Source: DSYU01 sp963827605 (GTDB lineage: Bacteria; Chloroflexota; Anaerolineae; Anaerolineales; Anaerolineaceae). From it: a DNA stretch of 64,000 nt. This document shows positions 57,549 through 64,000 of this stretch, in pieces; positions within the stretch are counted from its first letter, which is position 1; the number at the start of each line of letters is the position of its first letter. The DNA is taken from NCBI GenBank assembly GCA_963827605.1, contig CAWHBK010000002.1, positions 1,364,001-1,428,000 on the forward strand. The letters run 5' to 3'. A program made the position numbers and the translations under genes. Below the pieces are notes generated by a model that saw only the letters and a list, made by a program, of their open reading frames with translations, ran no database searches and had not been told where the DNA came from.

Positions 57549-60449
57549 ATGCCCATTCCGATCCTGGCCACGAAACTGTACATCCCACCGCCTCGGACCG
57601 GCGTTGTCCTGCGCGCAGCGCCTGATCGAGCGGCTGAACGAGGGATTGGCGAAGGGCCGCAAATTGACGCTCATCTCCGCTCCCGCCGGCTTTGGCAAGA
57701 CCACGTTGGTTAGTGAGTGGATCGCCGATTGCGGGCGACAACGCGAACCACGGTTCGCGCCGCATGGCTATCACTGGATGAAGGGGATAACGACCCCATC
57801 CGCTTTCTGGCTTACCTCATCGCTGCGTTGCAGACGCTGTCTTCAAAAACCGGTGGCGCGAATATTGGAGTGGGAGCGTTGGCTATGCTCCAATCTCCTC
57901 AGCCTCCGCCCATCGAAACAATCCTGATAGCGCTGGTCAATGAAATTGTCTCCATCCAGGACAATTTCATTCTTGTCCTCGATGACTATCACATGATTGA
58001 TGCCAAATCAATTGACGATACCCTCACTTTTCTGGTCGAGCACGCGCCGCCCCAGATGCACCTGGTGATCGCCACGCGGGAAGATCCCCATTTACCCCTG
58101 GCTCGATTACGCGCCCGGGGTCAGTTGACCGAGCTGCGCGCTGACGATCTACGTTTTACCTCCTCCGAAGCCGCTGAATTTCTCAATCAAATCATGGGCT
58201 TATCCCTTTCGCTGGAAGACATCGCTGCTTTAGAGGCCCGCACCGAAGGCTGGATTGCCGGTCTGCAATTGGCCGCCCTTGCTTTGCAAGGGACAGTCTC
58301 TATGCAGGGAAATCCGGACGCCGCCAGTTTCATCAAATCATTTACCGGCAGTCACCGCTTTGTGTTGGATTATCTTCTGGAAGAGGTTTTACATCGCCAG
58401 CCCGACTGAAATTCAGACTTTCTTATTGCGCACATCGATTCTCGAGCGTTTGTGCGGCCCCCTTTGTGACGCCGTCTGTTCCGCAGGAACAGGCGTGCTC
58501 GCCCCCTCTTCTTCCGGTCAGGAGACCCTGGAATATCTCGAACACGCCAACCTGTTCATCGTCTCCCTGGATAACGAGCGACGTTGGTATCGCTATCACC
58601 ATCTCTTTGCGGATTTATTGCGCCAACGGTTGCTGCGAAGTAGCACCTTATCTACGGGGAAGAAAAAGGGGGTGTGGACGAACTGCACCGGCGCGCGAGC
58701 GAGTGGTACGAGCACAATGGCCTGGCGGCCGATGCAATCCACCACGCGCTGGCGGCAAAAGATTTCGAGCGAGCGGCGACCCTGATCGAACTGGCAGTAC
58801 CAGAAATGCGCAGGAATCGGCAGGAAGCCACGGTCACGGAACTTGGCTGGCTAAAGGCGCTGCCCGACGAGCTGGTCCGCTTCAGACCGGTGCTCAGCGT
58901 TGCCTATGCTTACGCATTATTTGGTGGCGGGGAGCTAGAGGCCGTTGAGGCCCGGCTGCGGGACGCCGAACGGTGGCTGGACCCGGCGGATCGGATGGCC
59001 GACAGGCGCGAACGACCAGAATCCCTGGCGGCGGGAATGGTCGTCGTGGACGAAGAGGAATTTCGCCGTCTGCCGGGTATGATCGCCCTTCTCCGTACCG
59101 CGCAGGCTCTGTCCCAGGGCAATATGCCTGAGACCGTGAAAAATGCACGCCGGGTGCTCGATCTCGCACCTGAGGACGACCATCTGATGCTCGGTGGGGC
59201 AGCCTCGACGCTGGGACTTGCCGCATGGGCGAGCGGGGATCTCGAGACCGCCCGCCGGATGACTGCCGACGGCATGGCGAATGTGCGGCGAGCCGGGTAC
59301 ATCTCTCCCGCTATCGGCGGCGCGATCGTCCTGGCAGATATCCAGATTGCGCAAGGCCGTCTCCATGAGGCCATGACCACCTATGAGCGAGCATTGCAGT
59401 GGGCGACGGAGCCGGGCGCGCCAGTCCTGCGGGGAGCGGCAGACATGCACGTGGGCATGAGCAGCCTTTACCGCGAGCATAACGATCTGAAGACCGCCAC
59501 GCAGCACCTGCTCACCAGCCAGGCTCTGGGTGAGCTGGCCGGGTTACCGCAAAACCCGTATCGCTGGTGTGCGGCGATGGCGCGCATCCGAGAGGCTCAA
59601 GGCGATCTGGATGGCGCGCTCGACCTGCTTGACCAGGCCGAGCGCCTTTACGTGGCAAACTTTTCCCCGAATGTGCGTCCGATCGCGACGCGGAAGACAC
59701 GCGTGTGGGTGGCCCAGGGGCGGTTGGATGAAGCCCTGGGCTGGGCGCGAGCGCAAGGGCTGTCTGTTGAAAACGAACTTAAGTTACCTGCGCGAGTTCG
59801 ATCACATTACCCTGGCCAGGGTGCTCCTGGCTCGCTATCAAAGCGACCATGCAGACCGCTTCATTCTTGAGGCAATGGGGCTGCTGGAGCGTCTGCTGAA
59901 AGCAGCGGAGGAAGGCGGGAGGACAGGCAGCCTGATCGAAATCCTGGTATTGCAGGCGCTTGCTCACCATGCGCGAGGTGACATCCCTGCTGCTCTCATG
60001 CCGCTGCAGCATGCGCTTGCGTTGGCCGAGCCGGAGGGCTACGTCCGGATGTTTCTTGACGAAGGCCAAGCATGATGCAACTGCTTCGCGAAGCGGCCTC
60101 GCGTGAAATCATGCCGCGGCAAGGATTGCCGACCTATACAGGCAAGCTGCTGGCAGCATTTGAAGCTGAGAAGCAAAAAGGCGAAAACAAACCTGGTCTA
60201 CCCCTGCCCAACCCCTTATCGAGCCTGAGGATCGACCAGCAAAAAGCGCGCTGGTCGAGCCTTTAAGCCAACGCGAGTTAAAAATACTGCAACTCATTGC
60301 CCAGGGACTCTCGAATCGCGAGATTGGCGAGCGGCTTTTCATCGCCCTGGACACGGTCAAAGGGCATAACCGCAATATTTTTGACAAACTGCAAGTTCAA
60401 AGCCGCACCGAAGCGATCGCCCGCGCCCGCGAACTGGGTTTGTTGTAAC
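57549..60449 (+). CDS. MalT-like LuxR-family STAND regulator 3, many frameshifts
   Basis: Third paralogue, about 966 residues after correction. MPIPILATKLYIPPPRTGVVLR, Walker A SAPAGFGKTTL, Walker B FILVLDDYHMID, MHLVIATREDPHLPLARLRARGQLTELRADDLRF, RRWYRYHHLFADLLRQRL, TPR-like repeats, and a C-terminal helix-turn-helix PLSQRELKILQLIAQGLSNREIGERLFIALDTVKGHNRNIFDKLQVQSRTEAIARARELGLL. The recognition region differs clearly from regulators 1 and 2. Frame changes near 57612, 57745, 58408, 58670, 59775, 60073 and 60230; similarity continues across each. No terminator follows; the cassette 3 operator starts 60 bp after TAA 60447-60449. Confidence 0.86.
57743..57758 (+). repeat. Short palindrome in regulator 3
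   Basis: GCGAACC-AC-GGTTCGC, at the same linker as the longer nested palindrome 44040-44082 of regulator 1. A frame change occurs at this spot. Confidence 0.5.
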
Positions 60450-60508
60450 GATCAATTTTCCCCAACATTTCCCCTCAAAAACAAAAAACAACACCCATAA
60501 CCAACACG

Positions 60509-60546
60509 AAAGTGTCTGTTCGATCACACTGCGTGGGGGATATGAT
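60509..60546 (+). promoter_or_regulatory. Operator and promoter of cassette 3
   Basis: AAAGTGTCTGT (60509-60519), then TCGATC and ACACT (60526-60530); AGTGT and ACACT are inverted. The -10 TATGAT is at 60541-60546, 10 nt after ACACT as at 54982-55020. It also contains CGATCACA, shared with the cassette 1 and 2 cores, and GGGGGAT. A possible 8-codon leader reading (60578-60604) lies in the 5' leader. Confidence 0.65.
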
Positions 60547-60627
60547 CCTTGTACATACCCGTGGAAAGATCGGGACCATGAGCAAGTGGCACGGACCCAA
60601 ATGACCGGCCACAAAAGGTACAAGGTG

Positions 60628-60876
60628 ATGTCAAACGAACGCAAACCGAAACCCACACCAAATCCAATCGTGATCTATCAGATCCGGCTCAAGGGCCATC
60701 TGGGCCCGGAATGGACTGACTGGTTTGAAGGCCTGACGATCACGCTGGAAGAGGACGGCGATACGCTTCTCACCGGTCCGGTGATCGACCAGGCCGCGCT
60801 GCATGGTTTGCTCAAAAAAGTGCGTGATCTAGGCCTGCCCCTTGTCTCGGTCGTTCCAGTCCAATCCAACGAATAA
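60628..60876 (+). CDS. Conserved small protein of the MalT-like cassette, copy 3
   Basis: 82 residues: VIYQIRLKGHLGPEWTDWFEGL, TITLEEDGDTLLTGPV, DQAALHGLLKKVRDLGLPLVSVVPV. Same architecture and length as copies 1 and 2, with Leu-Gly-Pro-Glu replacing Leu-Asp-Ala-Arg. AAGGTG lies just before ATG 60628. First gene of cassette 3, 27 bp before the DUF4386 gene. Confidence 0.85.
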   Translation: MSNERKPKPTPNPIVIYQIRLKGHLGPEWTDWFEGLTITLEEDGDTLLTGPVIDQAALHGLLKKVRDLGLPLVSVVPVQSNE

Positions 60877-60903
60877 CAATCATCTCGTTCAAAAAGGAGA
60901 AAA

Positions 60904-61626
60904 ATGAATACAACTCGAAAGATTGCCGTCATTACCGGCGTGATTTTCATCATCGCGACCGTCATCAATCTCATTGCTGCGGCGCTCACCGCTGTTCCGA
61001 CGGATACAGACAACCTCACCTGGCTCTCTGCTCATCCGAACCAGGTGGCGGGAGGAGCGCTTCTCTATCTCATCTCCTTTTTCGCGAGCGGCGGCATCGC
61101 CATCGCGATGTATCCGGTCCTGAAGGAAAAGAATTCAGGCTTGGCTCTCGGAGCGGTCGTCTTCAGAGCCCTGGAGGCGGCATTTTACATGGTCGGCCTC
61201 GTGAGTCTGCTGTCCCTGCTGACACTCGGCCAGCAGTTCACAACTGCAGGGGCCGCCGATCGTACGACACTGCAAACAATCGGCAATTTGTTGGTGAGCA
61301 TCCGCGACTGGGCTGGGCTGGTGGCGGTGTTTGCCTTTTGCCTGGGTGCATTTCTGTACTACTACCTGTTCTTCGAAACACGGCTCATTCCCCGATGGCT
61401 TTCGGGCTTCGGTATCGTTGCGATCCTCCTGATGCTGACCGCTTGCGTGCTGTCCTTGTTCAGCGGTAACCGGATTACCAGCTACATACCTCTGGCGTTT
61501 CCTATCTTTTTACAGGAAATGGTCCTGGCGGTTTGGCTGATCGTTAAAGGATTCAATCCGTCTACCTTGGGCAGCGCGCCTGCCTTGCGCAGTGCGCCCG
61601 CTTCCGTAGCTACCCAGTCGATTTGA
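60904..61626 (+). CDS. DUF4386 family membrane protein, copy 1
   Basis: 240 residues with six membrane segments. RKIAVITGVIFIIATVINLIAA at the N-terminus, FRALEAAFYMVGLVSLLSL, LIPRWLSGFGIVAILLML, and the closing PIFLQEMVLAVWLIVKGFNP are the DUF4386 hallmarks. AAGGAG precedes ATG 60904. Paralogue of the next gene, 20 bp downstream. Function unknown. Confidence 0.9.
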   Translation: MNTTRKIAVITGVIFIIATVINLIAAALTAVPTDTDNLTWLSAHPNQVAGGALLYLISFFASGGIAIAMYPVLKEKNSGLALGAVVFRALEAAFYMVGLVSLLSLLTLGQQFTTAGAADRTTLQTIGNLLVSIRDWAGLVAVFAFCLGAFLYYYLFFETRLIPRWLSGFGIVAILLMLTACVLSLFSGNRITSYIPLAFPIFLQEMVLAVWLIVKGFNPSTLGSAPALRSAPASVATQSI

Positions 61627-61646
61627 ATTAAGGAGAAAAAGCAAAA

Positions 61647-62381
61647 ATGGCCAACGAAAATTCTTACAGGACGGACAGAAAAACCGCAGCAGTGGTGGGC
61701 GTGCTGTTCATTATCGGGACGGTTTCGGGTGTACTGATGTTGCCAGTATTGGGAAACACCCTGAATGCTCCGGATCATCTGACCAGGATTTCCATAAATG
61801 AAAGCCAGATGGTTATCGCCACACTGCTTAAATTCATTATGGGGATTGCCTGTGCAGGTATTGGCCTTGCATTGTATCCAATTCTAAGAAAGTATAACGA
61901 AGGTCTGGCGATTGGCGCGGTTGGTTTCAGGATCATTGAGGGAGTTATCGATGTTGTTGGCGCCCTCGGCTACGTTGCCTTGTTGGCATTGAGCCAGGAA
62001 TTTGTCAAAGCCGGGGCTCCGCAGTCATCCTTCTTTCAGACAGCTGATGTACTGATCAACACAAGCGCCGTCTGGTTGAGGGATGTGGCCATGCTGTTGA
62101 CCTGGTGCATCGGCGCCCTGATGTACTATTCCGTCTTCTATCAATACAGACTCGTTCCGCGCTGGCTGTCCGTTTGGGGCCTGGTTGGAATCACATTGAC
62201 CAGCATCAGTTGTCTGTTGGTGTTGTTCCACCGCATCCCGCCAGCCGGGACAATCCAGGTGATTCTCAGTCTGCCGATCATGGTGCAAGAGATGGTTCTG
62301 GCGGTCTGGCTGATCGCCAAAGGGATCAATCCATCTGTATCGTTGCCCTGCCTTCGAAAAAAGCGACGAAAGCGCTTTTGA
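61647..62381 (+). CDS. DUF4386 family membrane protein, copy 2
   Basis: 244 residues. RKTAAVVGVLFIIGTVSGVLMLPVL, FRIIEGVIDVVGALGYVALLAL, LVPRWLSVWGLVGITLTSI, and PIMVQEMVLAVWLIAKGINPS match copy 1. AAGGAG precedes the ATG. Probably a tandem duplication within the cassette 3 operon. Confidence 0.9.
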   Translation: MANENSYRTDRKTAAVVGVLFIIGTVSGVLMLPVLGNTLNAPDHLTRISINESQMVIATLLKFIMGIACAGIGLALYPILRKYNEGLAIGAVGFRIIEGVIDVVGALGYVALLALSQEFVKAGAPQSSFFQTADVLINTSAVWLRDVAMLLTWCIGALMYYSVFYQYRLVPRWLSVWGLVGITLTSISCLLVLFHRIPPAGTIQVILSLPIMVQEMVLAVWLIAKGINPSVSLPCLRKKRRKRF

Positions 62382-62515
62382 GCGCGGCATAGATTGGCTA
62401 TATCGGGGAGAGGGAGGGCTGTCTACGCTCGCTCTCCCCGCTTAGCGATATATTGGAAATGCGGATGGAATAGACCGAAAAAGCGGACGCAAACCATCCC
62501 GAGGCAAAAAACAAA

Positions 62516-62986
62516 ATGTTAAAAAGAGGCTCGACCGTTCTTTCAATATGGTGCGTTGTCAACTTTCTCCTCGCCTTTATCATCTTGACCTATGTGATTG
62601 TGCTTAAAGAGGACTCCCCAATATTGCAGGTAGCTTCATTTTCACAAGCTGATATTGCCAGCCTGAATGCTAAGACCATTGCAGCGCTCAATTGTTTTAC
62701 GATCCTGTACAACTCCTGCTCGCTGATGATCTCGGTTTTGACATGGCGTCTGATCCGTAAAAACCTGGTCGCGGGTGAAAAATGGGCTTTCTGGACGTTA
62801 GCGGGTGTGATCGGCTTTATCGAAGTGATGGCATTTTTCGCTTCATCCTACATTGGGAATGGACGCTGGCAGGTGAACGTGGTCCAGAGCATTCTTTATA
62901 TTACGGGCATTAGCCTGTCGGGCTATTCCATATTCATAGGAGATAAAAGTAGTCGCCCATTGGGATGCCTGGATAAGAACGGGTAA
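62516..62986 (+). CDS. Four-helix membrane protein
   Basis: 156 residues, hydrophobic segments at about 9-31, 58-78, 92-112 and 120-140. No family recognised. A weak ribosome binding site (GAGG) lies upstream of ATG 62516. Its 3' end overlaps the remnant on the other strand at 62934. Whether it belongs to the cassette 3 operon is unclear (134 bp gap). Confidence 0.65.
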   Translation: MLKRGSTVLSIWCVVNFLLAFIILTYVIVLKEDSPILQVASFSQADIASLNAKTIAALNCFTILYNSCSLMISVLTWRLIRKNLVAGEKWAFWTLAGVIGFIEVMAFFASSYIGNGRWQVNVVQSILYITGISLSGYSIFIGDKSSRPLGCLDKNG

Positions 62987-63086
62987 GTTTTTTCATCCCG
63001 ATGGGATATAACCCCACACCTGCCAGCACGACCAGACCAAGCAATCCGCCGAGAAGGATCCCAGCCCATTACAAAAATCTTCTCAT
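62934..63086 (-). pseudogene. Remnant of a membrane-anchored cytochrome c-like gene
   Basis: ATG 63086 has AAGGAG upstream, then MRRFL, an in-frame TAA, and WAGILLGGLLGLVVLAGVGLYPIGMKKLTRSYPGIP, which resembles the membrane anchor of small c-type cytochromes. The stop probably replaces a lysine codon (AAA to TAA). The heme-binding part is absent and the reading ends at 62934. It lies 35 bp after the F420-type reductase, suggesting a lost redox partner. Confidence 0.5.
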
Positions 63087-63121
63087 CGTAGACTCCTTGT
63101 TTGATAATTCTTTGGATTTTG

Positions 63122-63660
63122 TTATCTCGGCTGGATGGTATCCAATCGGAAAACTGGATAATCTGCCGCGATCTTTTCGAACTCCGCAACCGGTGCATCT
63201 TTGTTTACGGAGATGTGCGGGCGTGCTCCATCGGCTACCTTCAAGTATGCCTTCAGGATGGGTGCGCGTTCGTGGGCAGGAAGCTCAACAAGATGGACAT
63301 CTTCACACCCACCGCTGCGCAGAACTGCTTTTCCACCGGATGCGCGAACGTTGCGTACCCACTGCGTGTTATCCCCGAGCATGGACGCCACATAGCGATT
63401 TCCATCCACTTTCACCATTACCAACGGAAACGAGACGATCCGCCCCGACTTCCGTCCGACCACTTCCAATGCGATGAGGCCATTGGACATTACACGCCTT
63501 GAAGCCGTCCTTGCCCACATGCCATTCAGAAACCTGGCGATCCAGTTAGGTCTCCGTCCCCGGTACAGCCATTGCTTGCCGCGGTAAAACCATTGTTGGT
63601 AAAATGGGGTATTTTTTTCAGGGCATCTTCCCTTTGCTTGATCATAGTCTTTTCCATCAT
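63122..63660 (-). CDS. Nitroreductase/deazaflavin (F420)-dependent oxidoreductase-like protein, frameshifted
   Basis: About 180 residues of the Ddn/F420H2-dependent reductase family (PF04075-like). MWARTASRRVMSNGLIALEVVGRKSGRIVSFPLVMVKVDGNRYVASMLGDNTQWVRNVRASGGKAVLRSGG holds the family core (TxGRKSG, GDNxxWxxNxRA). ATG 63660 with AAAGGAG upstream starts MMEKTMIKQREDALKK. A frame change in the run of seven A at about 63611-63617 leads into NTPFYQQWFYRGKQWLYRGRRPNW. The GDNTQWVRNVRASG part should bind the deazaflavin phosphate. Confidence 0.82.
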
Positions 63661-63808
63661 TCACTCCTTTGAATTGATAGGTTTGTGAGCACACCCAACC
63701 CAATCATGAAGATCGGTCTTTCATTCTCCACTGGTAGCATCATGGTCCATTTGTCCACCGAAGCTTGGAAGCATGCCAAAGTACAGTTTGTCGATTCCCT
63801 CTTAATTC

Positions 63809-64000
63809 CTACAGCCTGCTCCTGGAGGTCTGGTTGTTCATCACGGGCCGCTGCCATGCGCTTCGGGCGATCCAGACACCAATCACCAGGTCCCATAATA
63901 TGGATAACATCATCAGAAGCGCGAAAATGAGGGTGAGCGTGATCGAGCGCGCGGTGAAAATCTGGACGATGCCCAAAGCGATCATAGGAATGCTCACGAT
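63809..64000 (-). CDS. Membrane protein, 5' end outside the window
   Basis: About 63 residues visible: two hydrophobic segments (IPMIALGIVQIFTARSITLTLIFALLMMLSILWDLVIGVWIA). The reading ends at 63809. A further reading in another frame down to 63657 (ERPIFMIGLGVLTNLS) may be its continuation after a frameshift. Function unknown. Confidence 0.5.
   Translation of the reverse strand: MVSIPMIALGIVQIFTARSITLTLIFALLMMLSILWDLVIGVWIARSAWQRPVMNNQTSRSRL

Noticed and set aside
60578..60604. Eight-codon leader peptide in the cassette 3 5' leader
   Set aside because: Too short to support; no equivalent in cassettes 1 and 2.

Overview
The window looks like a chromosomal segment of an uncultured or little-studied Chloroflexota bacterium, most probably class Anaerolineae. 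This rests on the 16S sequence (including a GCTGCCACCCGTAGGTGT probe-338 site), the coupling of pyruvate:ferredoxin oxidoreductase with a dihydroorotate-dehydrogenase-like protein, an F420-type reductase, and clusters of MalT-like LuxR regulators with DUF4386-type membrane proteins. Many conserved genes carry single-base frameshifts with intact motifs on both sides. That suggests assembly or read errors (or mixed strains) more than true decay, because other long genes, including one of 1426 codons, are open throughout.

Layout. 1-3580: end of nifJ and a dihydroorotate-dehydrogenase-like gene (+). 3700-4460: infA and rpsU (-) with their promoter and an attenuator-like hairpin. 4508-9966 and 12414-17500: two almost identical rRNA operons in tandem on the minus strand, separated by a membrane glycosyltransferase gene. 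The first has tRNA-Ile and tRNA-Ala in its spacer and the second has none. 17975-25166: cell-envelope genes (VanW, LCP, LysM lipoprotein-like protein, MFS transporter, CcmC-like protein, Zn-ribbon protein). 25321-31332: an oligopeptide/dipeptide ABC transporter operon, oppBCADF (-). 31781-33608: PPC-domain protein, tRNA-Lys, a repeated structured element and an internally deleted integrase. 33774-43765: serine hydrolase, aldo/keto reductase, nucleotidyltransferase, a large secreted repeat protein and a CPBP protease.

43790-62381 is the most interesting part. It holds three paralogous regulatory cassettes in series. Each consists of a MalT-like STAND/LuxR regulator (about 940 residues), then an inverted-repeat operator and promoter, then a gene for a small (about 85 residue) conserved protein, then membrane proteins and, in two cassettes, NAD(P)H oxidoreductases. 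Each regulator gene has a -10 box exactly 6 nt before its start codon, so its mRNA should be leaderless. Cassettes 1 and 2 share an operator with the same core and the same 22-nt spacing to an identical TATCCT box. Cassette 3 has a different HTH recognition helix and a different operator, and that operator recurs before the lipoprotein operon upstream of regulator 3.

The right end (62516-64000) holds a small membrane protein, a broken cytochrome-c-like remnant, a deazaflavin/F420-type reductase and part of a membrane protein.
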